Positions 36,533 to 44,946 of a DNA stretch of 64,000 nt are shown piece after piece; the first letter of the stretch is position 1; every line of letters begins with the position of its first letter. Origin of the DNA: Coleofasciculus sp. FACHB-T130. GTDB lineage: Bacteria; Cyanobacteriota; Cyanobacteriia; Cyanobacteriales; FACHB-T130. Position numbers and translations under genes: made by a program. Where the stretch lies: assembly GCF_014695375.1 (NCBI RefSeq), contig NZ_JACJOG010000022.1, positions 185,348 to 249,347 of the forward strand. The letters run 5' to 3'. Under the pieces are notes generated by a model. It did not search any database. It worked only from the letters and a program-made list of their open reading frames with translations, and was not told where the DNA came from.

Positions 36533-36561
36533 CAGCGATCGCTCGAATTGAGCGATCGCTG
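36533..36561. repeat. Paired HIP1 octamers forming an 11-bp inverted repeat
   Basis: CAGCGATCGCT and AGCGATCGCTG separated by 7 bases, in the divergent region between lpdA and the small protein gene. Same arrangement as at 3237-3259. Confidence 0.6.
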
Positions 36562-36613
36562 TCAATTACTAGGGTGCCCTGCCATCAAAAGCAGTGTTTG
36601 TGGAACCAGCGTA

Positions 36614-36847
36614 ATGAATCAGAGTGACCAAGACCATCGTCGCGCCGCTGATAAAGCGTTTAGCGAATCGCTTGAGCAATTGCAGGATTTATTGGAATTG
36701 CCGGACAATCAGACGGCTCGATCCCAGTCAGAGTCGGACAGCGGTAATCATCAAAAAGAATTGACTGAAGCAGATGAGCTGGAACAAGCCGCTGCTGACA
36801 TTGAGGAATATATGCAGAAAAAGACTAAATCATCGGGGAACGGATAG
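36614..36847 (+). CDS. Small conserved hypothetical protein
   Basis: Protein of 77 residues beginning MNQSDQDHRRAADKAFSESLEQLQDLLEL, acidic and Gln/Ser rich, probably helical at both ends (EADELEQAAADIEEYMQKK). No cysteines, signal or membrane segment. ATG at 36614 fits best, although the frame runs back to 36548 and no strong ribosome site is seen. It lies between lpdA and a convergent methyltransferase. Function unknown. Confidence 0.6.
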   Translation: MNQSDQDHRRAADKAFSESLEQLQDLLELPDNQTARSQSESDSGNHQKELTEADELEQAAADIEEYMQKKTKSSGNG

Positions 36848-36921
36848 CAAGTAATTGGTTGGGAAAAGCGAAAAAAACACTAACCATTGTTGACCCATAA
36901 CTACTGATGAGCGCCTACTTC

Positions 36922-37707
36922 CTAACTTCTGCCATTCTGACGCTTTACTTCGTACAACATCAAAGCAGCTGCTACAGCCACGTTTAGCGACTCGACTCCT
37001 GGACTCAGGGGGATGGTCACTTGCACCTGTGCCAGTGAAACTAACTCTGAAGACAATCCAGCACCTTCATTGCCCATCAAAATCAGCGTGGGACGGCGTA
37101 AGTCTACCTCCCAGTAGGTTAAAGTCGCACTAGGCACAGTTGCCACGACTTGCATTCCTCGTTCCCGACACTGAGAGATATCTGCGATCAAATCGGAACT
37201 GATCCGCATCGGTAGCCGAAACCATTGTCCAGCAGAGGCTCGCAGCACCTTTGGATTGTCCAGATCCACACTATCTTCACTGACACACAACCAATCCGCA
37301 CCCGCAGCGGCGGCAGTACGAATCATCGTGCCGAGGTTGCCGGGATCTTGCACGGTTTCCAAAATTAGCCCCAAACCCGTAGCTGGCAATGGGGACACCT
37401 GGCGGCTCATCCGGGGTGCCGTAGCGATAACACCATCAGGTTGAATCGTGGTAGCGATCGCTTTCAGAACTTCCTCGCTCACCACTTCAGCCCTTTGACA
37501 TCGATTACAAGCTTTCTCCCACAATTGCTGGTGACGCTCCTGCCATTGAGGCGTAGAACAGACCGTTTCTAACGGATAATCAACCGCACAAGCTTCCTCT
37601 AGCAAATGCGTCCCTTCCAACAAAAATATTTGCTGCTCCCGCCGTTCCTTGGAGCGATGTAACTTGCGAATTTGCTTGACCAGAGGATTCTGGAGACTCG
37701 TCAACAT
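36922..37707 (-). CDS. TrmH/SpoU family RNA 2'-O-methyltransferase
   Basis: Protein of 261 residues. It has the N-terminal substrate-binding part (LTSLQNPLVKQIRKLHRSKERREQ, FLLEGTHLLEEA) and the SPOUT trefoil-knot domain with ILETVQDPGNLGTMIRTA, ILMGNEGAGLS and IPLSPGVESLNVAVAAALMLYE, which bind S-adenosylmethionine. It methylates ribose in rRNA or tRNA, and the exact target cannot be told. ATG at 37707 is used. An in-frame TTG lies two codons upstream. Confidence 0.92.
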   Translation of the reverse strand: MLTSLQNPLVKQIRKLHRSKERREQQIFLLEGTHLLEEACAVDYPLETVCSTPQWQERHQQLWEKACNRCQRAEVVSEEVLKAIATTIQPDGVIATAPRMSRQVSPLPATGLGLILETVQDPGNLGTMIRTAAAAGADWLCVSEDSVDLDNPKVLRASAGQWFRLPMRISSDLIADISQCRERGMQVVATVPSATLTYWEVDLRRPTLILMGNEGAGLSSELVSLAQVQVTIPLSPGVESLNVAVAAALMLYEVKRQNGRS

Positions 37708-37718
37708 CAACAAGAATT

Positions 37719-37749
37719 AGGACTGAGGACTGAGGACTGTAGGACTGAG
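37719..37749. repeat. Heptamer repeat array, left arm of an inverted pair
   Basis: AGGACTG / AGGACTGAG units in tandem. The complement of these units recurs at 37875-37904 in opposite orientation. Confidence 0.65.
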
Positions 37750-37874
37750 AAAGTGTCAAAAGGCAAGAAAGAACTTTTTCCCAATCTGGCAAAGGATTGA
37801 GTTCTGAGTGTTACTAAGTGACGAAATTCTTTATTAGCGTCTGACTACCCTATCTCGATCGCCACTTTTTTCTA

Positions 37875-37904
37875 CTCAGTCCTCAGTCCTGATACCTCAG
37901 TCCT
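37875..37904. repeat. Heptamer repeat array, right arm of an inverted pair
   Basis: CTCAGTCCT-type units, reverse complement of the array at 37719-37749, just before the tRNA-Leu gene. The two arms flank 125 bases. Confidence 0.65.
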
Positions 37905-37909
37905 AAAAA

Positions 37910-37993
37910 TGCGGAACCCGGGACTTGAACCCGGAAGTCCTTGCGAACACTAGAACCTGAATCTAGCGCGTCTGCCAATTCCGCCAGTTCCGC
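37910..37993 (-). tRNA. tRNA-Leu (anticodon CAG)
   Basis: An 84-base cloverleaf on the minus strand. The acceptor arms GCGGAAC / GTTCCGC pair over 7 bases, with A73 at base 37910. The anticodon stem CTAGA/TCTAG encloses loop TTCAGGT with anticodon CAG. The long variable arm (TGTTCGCAAGGACTT region) and the T-arm CCGGGTTCAAGTCCCGG confirm a class II leucine tRNA. CCA is not encoded. Confidence 0.95.
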
Positions 37994-38197
37994 TGACGTC
38001 TGGATTTATACCACCGATTTACTATCTTGCAACAAACCCTAGAATTTGTCAATACCTTTTATCCGGAAAAGTGAACCGATACAAGGTACAATGCTTCATC
38101 GACTGACAATGAAGCGGGATTGCTAATCTAGACATTTAAAATCTTTCCTGTAGAATCAAAACCAAATTTAAAAAAAAGCCACCCTATTCCGTGAAAT

Positions 38198-39607
38198 TTG
38201 GAGGACAGACCTATTAACCCCCCTCTCAGCCTGACCGATACTTACTCTCTGCCCGAAGAAGACAAGTCCGTTTTGCACATTTGGGGTAGAGCTTCCTTGC
38301 AAGGGCACGTCAAGATTAGCGGCGCAAAGAACGCGGCACTAGCGATCATGGCAGGAGCCTTGCTGTGTCCTGAAGATTGCCGAATCCGTAACGTTCCCTC
38401 GCTTGTCGATGTCAAGCGCATGGGTCAAATTCTGTCGTCCCTAGACCTGAAGCTGGAATGGAATGGCGACATTCTCGACATCAACGCTAGCCACATTGGA
38501 CAATCAAAAGCGCCCTACGAGTTAGTTTCTCAGCTACGAGCTAGTTTCTTTATCGTTGGACCGATGCTGGCGCGACTGGGTGTAGCAAAAGTGCCACTAC
38601 CTGGCGGTTGTGCTATCGGTGCCAGACCCGTCGATCTTCACGTCCGAGGTTTGCGGGACATGGGGGCAGATGTCCAAATTGATCATGGGATGGTCAATGC
38701 CCATGTAACTGGCAGCAATCGAAGATTAAAGGGAGCCAAAATTTATCTGGACTATCCCAGTGTTGGTGCGACAGAGACACTGATGATGGCGGCAACCCTA
38801 GCAGAGGGAGAAACAATCCTAGAAAACGCCGCCCAAGAACCAGAAGTCGTGGATCTCGCTAATTTCTGCATTGCAATGGGAGCCAAGATTCGCGGTGCAG
38901 GTACCAATACAATTGTGATTTCTGGTGTTCCCAGCTTACATTCTGTAGATTACAGCATCATTCCCGACCGGATTGAGGCGGGGACATTGCTCGTTGCAGG
39001 AGCAATTACCCATTCAGAACTAAGTCTGTCCCCAATTATTCCAGACCATCTCACGGCTGTGATTGCCAAGCTGCGGGAAATTGGAGCGACGGTACTCGAA
39101 GAAGCGCCCGACTGCCTGCGGATTATCGGAGGACAAACACACACGGCAACAGATATTGAAACATTGCCATATCCTGGATTCCCCACGGATATGCAGGCAC
39201 AATTTATGGCATTGCTGACCCTCAGTGAAGGGGACAGCGTGATTAGCGAAACGGTTTTTGAAAACCGATTGCGTCATGTGGCAGAGTTGAATCGCATGGG
39301 TGCAGATATTCGCGTGAAAGGCAATCATGCAATTGTGCGGGGTGTGCCAATGTTATCGGGGGCACCTGTACTAGCTACTGATTTGCGTGCTTCGGCGGCG
39401 TTGGTTTTGGCATCGCTGGCGGCAGAAGGAAAAACAATCATTCGAGGATTGCAGCATCTAGATCGGGGTTACGAAAAACTGGAGGATAAACTACGGCAGC
39501 TGGGAGCTAAACTACAGCGGGTGCAGGATGATGACAGTTTGCCAGTTGAAAATTTGAAGGTTGAAGGTGACAGCCTGCCGGTTGAAGGTTTAAAGGTTGA
39601 AAGTTGA
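38198..39607 (+). CDS. murA: UDP-N-acetylglucosamine 1-carboxyvinyltransferase (MurA)
   Basis: First committed enzyme of peptidoglycan synthesis, adding enolpyruvate to UDP-GlcNAc. It shows [15 protein letters not shown] near the N-terminus, the reactive cysteine in [15 protein letters not shown], and [15 protein letters not shown] near the C-terminus. The start is unclear. TTG at 38198 has no ribosome site, while GGAGG at 38200-38204 is ideally placed for an ATT codon at 38213. No ATG is available. The last 25 residues are two copies of DSLPVE(N/G)LKVE(G/S), encoded by a GTTGAAGGT-type repeat, an extension absent from usual MurA. Confidence 0.94.
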   Translation: MEDRPINPPLSLTDTYSLPEEDKSVLHIWGRASLQGHVKISGAKNAALAIMAGALLCPEDCRIRNVPSLVDVKRMGQILSSLDLKLEWNGDILDINASHIGQSKAPYELVSQLRASFFIVGPMLARLGVAKVPLPGGCAIGARPVDLHVRGLRDMGADVQIDHGMVNAHVTGSNRRLKGAKIYLDYPSVGATETLMMAATLAEGETILENAAQEPEVVDLANFCIAMGAKIRGAGTNTIVISGVPSLHSVDYSIIPDRIEAGTLLVAGAITHSELSLSPIIPDHLTAVIAKLREIGATVLEEAPDCLRIIGGQTHTATDIETLPYPGFPTDMQAQFMALLTLSEGDSVISETVFENRLRHVAELNRMGADIRVKGNHAIVRGVPMLSGAPVLATDLRASAALVLASLAAEGKTIIRGLQHLDRGYEKLEDKLRQLGAKLQRVQDDDSLPVENLKVEGDSLPVEGLKVES

Positions 39608-39705
39608 AGGAAGGGTAATCGGTAATGGGTAGAGTGATGAGTAATGAGGTATTCATTCAAAACTCATAACTCAACACTCATAACAATTACCTTTTACCGA
39701 ATTGT

Positions 39706-40629
39706 CTATTCCTTCACAATTTCTGTCAGCGCTGGTTTTAGGGTTGAATACTGATATTCAAATCTTTGGGACAAGGTGCGTTTTGGAAGAACTTGTTGCC
39801 CTTCCAAAACGACTTGGGCACCATCTCCTAAAAGACCTTCTAAAACAAAGCTGGGAACTGGTAGCCAGGAGGGTCGATTTAAAACTTCTCCCAAAGTTTG
39901 AGCCAATTCGTTCATCCGGACTGGATTCGGAGCTGTACCGTTTAGGACACCTTCAATTTCCGGATGGCTGAGTGCAAATAGAATTAGATTCACTAAATCG
40001 TCTCGGTGAATCCAGGAGAACCACTGACGCCCTGAACCAATGGGGCCACCAGCAAACATTTTGAAGGGGGGAAGCATTTTGGCAAGTGCCCCTCCCATTC
40101 CTAAGACAATTCCAGTTCGCACAATTACCAGTCGCGTGCCGCTGTCTTTGACTTTTTGGGCTTCTGTTTCCCATTCTTTACAGACAGTGCTGAGAAAATC
40201 ATTACCGGCTGAGCTAGTTTCATCAAAGGCAGCCGTCTCGCTGGTGCCGTAGTAGCCAATTGCAGAAGAATTAACTAAGACAGCAGGCTTGGGATTCGCT
40301 TGATTAATTGCTTCTACAATTTTTTGCGTCCCTAGCTTTCGGCTATTTAGGATCGTCTGCTTTTGTTCTGGAGTCCAGCGTTTTTCCGCAATCGGTTCTC
40401 CTGATAGATTCACCACAGCATCGCATCCAGCAATGGACTGTTGCCAGGAGCCTGATTCAGTGGGTGTATATGCAATGATTTCGAGATTGGGATAGGTGTT
40501 GGCAGGAAAGACTTGCTTTGCTTTAGCAGGGTTACGACTGAAAACCAAGATTTGATTTCCTTGAGCGTGTAGTCGTTCTACCAGACGAGAGCCGACAAAT
40601 CCAGTTGCTCCTGTAATGGCTACTTTCAT
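39706..40629 (-). CDS. TIGR01777 family NAD-dependent epimerase/dehydratase-like protein
   Basis: Short-chain dehydrogenase-fold protein of 307 residues. The NAD(P)-binding motif ITGATGFVGSRL starts it, followed by NLSGEPI, the SSAIGYYG motif with the catalytic tyrosine, and RTGIVLG, and it ends with the DUF1731-type segment. As I recall, members have been annotated as cell-division inhibitor-like or thylakoid-related epimerases, and no reaction is certain. Its ATG overlaps the stop of the psb28-2 gene (ATGA), so the two are translationally coupled. Confidence 0.9.
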   Translation of the reverse strand: MKVAITGATGFVGSRLVERLHAQGNQILVFSRNPAKAKQVFPANTYPNLEIIAYTPTESGSWQQSIAGCDAVVNLSGEPIAEKRWTPEQKQTILNSRKLGTQKIVEAINQANPKPAVLVNSSAIGYYGTSETAAFDETSSAGNDFLSTVCKEWETEAQKVKDSGTRLVIVRTGIVLGMGGALAKMLPPFKMFAGGPIGSGRQWFSWIHRDDLVNLILFALSHPEIEGVLNGTAPNPVRMNELAQTLGEVLNRPSWLPVPSFVLEGLLGDGAQVVLEGQQVLPKRTLSQRFEYQYSTLKPALTEIVKE

Positions 40630-41030
40630 GCTTCTCTCGTTGCCTCGCTATCGGGGGTTTTTTTCGTGTCGCTGTAAGCCATACCATTGACCTCAGCATA
40701 GCGATTCATAAACCGCATAAATCTCTCCCAGTGGTCTTCTCGCTGAATTTCAAATTCGCAGTCCAACCGCTGAAAATCATCCCCTTCTGGCCCGCTGAAA
40801 ACAAATTTTACAGAAGAAGGCTCAACGCTTATTTCACCTTCTTCATCCGTTAATCGCAGCCCATTAGAAAACTTATTTTTAAAGCTGTTGAATTTTTCTA
40901 TGGCTTTCAGCTCGTTAAATGTCATCAATACCGTGCGGACTCCAGAACTGCGATTCCGCCGTAAGCTGACGTTACCGATTTCTTCAGGAATCCCTTCAAA
41001 AAATTGAATTAAGGGTGTATTAGAAGTCAT
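40626..41030 (-). CDS. psb28-2: Photosystem II assembly protein Psb28-2 homologue
   Basis: Psb28-family protein of 134 residues. Psb28 proteins bind CP47 assembly intermediates of photosystem II. The segments TPLIQFFEGIPEE, RLTDEEGEISVEPSSVKFVF, and HWERFMRFMNRYAEVNG are characteristic. The N-terminal loop differs from Psb28-1 and fits the Psb28-2 type better. ATG at 41030 is used (TTG two codons upstream). The stop overlaps the next gene by 4 bases. Confidence 0.88.
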   Translation of the reverse strand: MTSNTPLIQFFEGIPEEIGNVSLRRNRSSGVRTVLMTFNELKAIEKFNSFKNKFSNGLRLTDEEGEISVEPSSVKFVFSGPEGDDFQRLDCEFEIQREDHWERFMRFMNRYAEVNGMAYSDTKKTPDSEATREA

Positions 41031-41394
41031 GCACAAAATTAATGAAACTCATAAAGTAGTATACAAAAGTCAAATGCCCTCCGAGCGCTGACTCGGTGAG
41101 CTAGAGAGTTTAGAGGCGATCGCCTAAAATATTTTTGACAAGTTGTCGGTAAATGCGTCCTAAAACCGACATCCAAGGTAGGGAGATTTTTAACTCAACT
41201 TTTCCCTAACCAGATTCTGAGCAAGTAGCTTTAAATTTATTAATTACAGGGGTTGACTCCCCAAACTCGTCTTAGAAGCTCGAAGGAGCCTTGAAGATGG
41301 CTCTCCTTCACTCTATAGGGAAGGGGCTGGAGGTTGGGTCTGTATTGGACTCAACTGCAAACCGTTATCGTTGCTCAATCTTCGTCTTTCCTGT
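41031..41394. other. Gap upstream of psb28-2, downstream of Uma2 copy 3
   Basis: No gene seen. It holds a HIP1 site, a hairpin at 41282-41309 (GAAGGAGCC / GGCTCTCCTTC, one-base bulges) about 85 bases past the Uma2 stop, and the probable psb28-2 promoter nearer 41040-41100. Confidence 0.5.
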
Positions 41395-41964
41395 TCATCC
41401 TCCCATTCTTAACCATCCAAACACATCCCCTACCGTTAGCCGCAGTTCTGTTAACAAGTCTGGAACAGGTAGCACGTCGAATGCTTCCGGCAACAATTCC
41501 GGTTGCTGTCCGCGAGGATAAACTAGCACGGAGCGTTCGTCTGGATCGAGTAGCCAGCCTAATTTGCTACCGTGTTTGAGGCAGTGCAGGATATTTCCGG
41601 TTACTTTGGTTTGACTTTGTTCTGGAGAGAGAACTTCAATTGTCCAATCTGGAGCAGCCTGAAATACATTGGCAATATCTCCATTTTCATCAAGAGGGAT
41701 TCTATCCCAAGCAAACACCGCCACATCTGGCACGATTGACCGTCCGCCGAAGGTACACCGCAATTCCGGAAAAGCTAGGGCAATTCGCTTAGCCTCGACC
41801 ACCTCATTAATAACAGTGACTAGCTTTCCCTGTAACTTGCTGTGCTTCCCTTGCGGCATTGGCTTTTGGATGCTTTGACCCTTGCTGTATTCGCTGGCTG
41901 GCTTAGTTTCTGGCAGCTTCAGAAACTCCTCTAGAGTCAAGGTTTTAGGAGGTGTATGTACCAT
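41395..41964 (-). CDS. Uma2 family (DUF820) putative endonuclease, copy 3
   Basis: Protein of 189 residues starting MVHTPPKTLTLEEFLKLPETKP, the common N-terminus of the family. PD-(D/E)xK-like elements are VPDVAVFAWDR and DWTIEVLSPEQSQTKV, with a Lys after the Glu segment. The SKLGWLLDPDERSVLVY end is typical. ATG at 41964 is used. An in-frame ATG at 41976 adds four residues. It lies 31 bases downstream of the glcF start, on the same strand as glcF and glcE but ahead of them in the other direction, so it may be the last gene of that run. Confidence 0.87.
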   Translation of the reverse strand: MVHTPPKTLTLEEFLKLPETKPASEYSKGQSIQKPMPQGKHSKLQGKLVTVINEVVEAKRIALAFPELRCTFGGRSIVPDVAVFAWDRIPLDENGDIANVFQAAPDWTIEVLSPEQSQTKVTGNILHCLKHGSKLGWLLDPDERSVLVYPRGQQPELLPEAFDVLPVPDLLTELRLTVGDVFGWLRMGG

Positions 41965-41995
41965 AAGCGCTCGCATAAATGCCGCTACTATTACC

Positions 41996-43357
41996 CTACT
42001 CGTGCAGTTTCACTCCTCGAATTGACAAATCCAACAACTCTACCGGATGCATGATCGGAATTGTCTTCTCTTGAAGTTCTAAATGCTTGCTAATTTGGAT
42101 CGTACAACCGGGATTTGCCGAAGCAATTAATTCAGCACCCGTATTCAGAAGATTTTCAACTTTTTGCTTACCCAATTCTCCAGCAACTTCAGGTTGCAGC
42201 ATATTGTAAACCCCAGCACTGCCACAACATAACGCTGCATCCATCGGTTCTCGAAGTTGAACGCCTGGAATTTGGCGCAATAATTGGCGCGGTTGGACGC
42301 TAATTTTTTGCCCGTGCAATAAATGACAGGCATCTTGATAAACCAAAGTCAATGGTTGATCGGAAAGTGGGGAAAGTTTCGCCGTTATTCCGGCTTCGTA
42401 TAGAAACTCTTGAGCGTCTTTTACTTTAGCGGCAAATTTTACGGCTTTCTCTTGATAATCGGGGTCATCTTGTAGCAGGTGTCCGTATTCTTTTAAAGTA
42501 TGACCGCAACCAGCAGCATTGATGATGATGGCATCAACGTTTGTACCTTCAAAACTATCAATCATTTGGCGCGCGATCGCTTTTGCTTGTTCTTCCTGTC
42601 CTTGGTGATGTGGCAATGCAGCACAACACCCCTGAGCCTTTGGAATCACGACTTCACAGCCATTGGCAGTTAATACCCGTACCGTTGCTTCATTGACCTT
42701 TGAGAAGAATAGACGTTGCACGCAGCCCAAAATAACGCCCACTCGATAGCGTTTCTCACCCTCAGCCGAAATCACCTCTGGTAGGGTATCTACAAAGGTT
42801 CTGGGAGTAATTTCTTGCAGATTTGATTCCATCGCTGCTAAGCGGGGAGAAAGGCGTTGGAGTAATCCAGTCGAACGAACTAATTTCTGCAAGCCTAATT
42901 TCTGATAGACCATCAGAGGCGCTAGCAAAACCCGCAACCGATTAGGATAAGGAAATAGGGAAAAAATTAGTTTTCGATACAACTTGTCTGGCAAACTGCG
43001 CGAATAATTGCGTTCAATTTGGGGACGCATGGCAGTAATTAACTTGTCATACTGCACGCCAGAAGGACAGGTTGTGACACAGGCAAGACATCCTAAACAA
43101 GAGTCAAAATGCTGTACTGTTGCAGTATTTAGAGAAATCTCACCTTTATTGATAGCATCCATGAGATAAATTCTGCCTCTAGGAGAATCCATCTCTTTGC
43201 CAATCACCCGATAGCTGGGACAAGTAGATAGACAAAAACCGCAGTGAACGCAGCTATCAATTAACTTGGGATTGGGGGGATGATCGTTATCAAATCCGTT
43301 AATATTAATCGGGTTTGAGTCATCTAAATTTGTTAAAGAATTTTCTGATGTTTGCAT
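41996..43357 (-). CDS. glcF: Glycolate dehydrogenase iron-sulfur subunit (GlcF)
   Basis: Subunit of 453 residues carrying electrons from glycolate oxidation. It has two 4Fe-4S motifs near the N-terminus (CVHCGFCLSTCPSY and CLGCLACVTTCPSGV) and two CCG-type cysteine-rich domains (AQGCCAALPHHQG and AALCCGSAGVYN). With GlcE and a GlcD-type flavin subunit it oxidises photorespiratory glycolate to glyoxylate. No glcD is in the window. It lies 60 bases downstream of glcE on the same strand, probably one operon. Confidence 0.93.
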   Translation of the reverse strand: MQTSENSLTNLDDSNPININGFDNDHPPNPKLIDSCVHCGFCLSTCPSYRVIGKEMDSPRGRIYLMDAINKGEISLNTATVQHFDSCLGCLACVTTCPSGVQYDKLITAMRPQIERNYSRSLPDKLYRKLIFSLFPYPNRLRVLLAPLMVYQKLGLQKLVRSTGLLQRLSPRLAAMESNLQEITPRTFVDTLPEVISAEGEKRYRVGVILGCVQRLFFSKVNEATVRVLTANGCEVVIPKAQGCCAALPHHQGQEEQAKAIARQMIDSFEGTNVDAIIINAAGCGHTLKEYGHLLQDDPDYQEKAVKFAAKVKDAQEFLYEAGITAKLSPLSDQPLTLVYQDACHLLHGQKISVQPRQLLRQIPGVQLREPMDAALCCGSAGVYNMLQPEVAGELGKQKVENLLNTGAELIASANPGCTIQISKHLELQEKTIPIMHPVELLDLSIRGVKLHE

Positions 43358-43416
43358 GGATGAGTTTAATCTTCCCTACTTTTTAGACGGTGTTTTCTGC
43401 GATGAAAGCGCTTTGT

Positions 43417-44739
43417 TCACATTCCACCGATAAACCGACTTGGACTTAAAATATTTTCTGGATCAAATTGCGTTTTGATTTTCTGCATTAAATCCAGAGC
43501 GTTGCCGGTATAACCCCAGACATCTAGTTGCTGCTTCAAAGAGATCGGCGCTTCTAGAATTGTCAGAAACCCGCCGTGAGATTCACAGAGCGATCGCATC
43601 TGTTGTAAAAACGCGATCGCTGTTGTTTCAACAACGTCACTATTGCACCGCAATAGTCCCAACCCACTTCCAGCATGGATCAGACACATCACCGATGGGA
43701 CGTAGATTTGCAGATGAGCCAAAATGGTCGCGGCGGCAGCTGGTAATACTCCTATTTTGCAAGCGATCGCTGCCTCTGTGTGGGATGCCCACATTTGTTC
43801 TTGTAACTTCTGCCATAACTCAGCCTCATCGGCATCTGAATACAAGACACCCTGTAAACCGAGATGTTGCCCCACTTCCAACCATCGAGCGCACTGTTCC
43901 TTCACGCTCGGCGATACACTTTGAAAGCGAGCGATCGCACCAATGCCCTCCCCTAACCCTAAACTAGCCACAATTTGAGTGGATAGCAGGTCAACAGCCG
44001 TGGGCGTTAAGGCTGAAGCGAGCAACGTTTTGGTGGCTGCGGCAATTTTTTCGGCTGTGCCAGTCAGCACTACGGTTGCAGATGCCTCAGGCAGGGGATA
44101 AACCCGAAACGTCACTTGACTGATAATCCCTAACGTTCCAAAAGAGCCGGTAAATAGCTTCATCATGTCGTAACCGGCAACATTTTTTACCACCCGACCC
44201 CCAGCTTTGGCAATCTGACCATCGCTGCGGACGAAAGAAAGACCCAGTAGCATATCCCTCACCCCACCATAGCGTTGTCGCAAAGAACCGCCCCCAGCAG
44301 TCGCAACAATACCACCAACCGTGGCGTCTTTTGGATAGGCTGGATCGAGGGCGAAAAATTGACCTTGTTGCGCTAGAATCTTTTGCAGTTCGGCAAATTT
44401 CATGCCTGCTTCGACCGTAACGGTTAAATCGCCAACCGCATGAGCGATTAAGCGATTCAGACGTTCGGTACTGACAACCAAATTGACCCCATCGACTAAT
44501 CCGCCCCAACCTAGTTTGCTAGCGCTGCCACAGGGTAAGATGCCCCACCGATGCTGGTAGGCATAAGCCATAACCTGAGCGAGTTCTTCCTCGGTGCGGG
44601 GAGAAACAATGCAATCAAGGGTCGTTCCTGGTGCAATTGCTTGAGAGATTTGTGCTTTTCGAGTGGCTTCTATCTGTTCCCACGGCACAATACCAGAGCT
44701 GGGGAGGAGACTTTCAAGTTTTTGGGCTACGCTATTCAT
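43417..44739 (-). CDS. glcE: Glycolate dehydrogenase FAD-binding subunit (GlcE-type)
   Basis: FAD-linked oxidase of 440 residues. The FAD-binding PCMH/BBE-type elements are PCGSASKLGWGG, TVTVEAGMKFAELQKILAQQGQFFALDPAYPKDATVGGIVATAGGG (split in the protein about residues 95-140) and GYDMMKLFTGSFGTLGIISQVTFRVYPLPE. The C-terminus FDPENILSPSRFIGGM is standard. ATG at 44739. It heads the glcE-glcF run and is divergent from the phytochrome gene across 207 bases. Confidence 0.9.
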   Translation of the reverse strand: MNSVAQKLESLLPSSGIVPWEQIEATRKAQISQAIAPGTTLDCIVSPRTEEELAQVMAYAYQHRWGILPCGSASKLGWGGLVDGVNLVVSTERLNRLIAHAVGDLTVTVEAGMKFAELQKILAQQGQFFALDPAYPKDATVGGIVATAGGGSLRQRYGGVRDMLLGLSFVRSDGQIAKAGGRVVKNVAGYDMMKLFTGSFGTLGIISQVTFRVYPLPEASATVVLTGTAEKIAAATKTLLASALTPTAVDLLSTQIVASLGLGEGIGAIARFQSVSPSVKEQCARWLEVGQHLGLQGVLYSDADEAELWQKLQEQMWASHTEAAIACKIGVLPAAAATILAHLQIYVPSVMCLIHAGSGLGLLRCNSDVVETTAIAFLQQMRSLCESHGGFLTILEAPISLKQQLDVWGYTGNALDLMQKIKTQFDPENILSPSRFIGGM

Positions 44740-44946
44740 TGCTTAAAAAAACATCTGTGCGATCGCACTCAGGTGGACATGAACACTAGCAAAACATAAG
44801 CACGGTACGCAAGTAACACTCAGTTCTCGACGTAACATCATTTAATTATTTAGTTATAAATTTATTTCTTTATATCTCAAGATAGATGCAGCACTTCATA
44901 CTGGTATTTGTGGGGTCTATTTCTCTCTTTAGACAGGTTTAATTGA

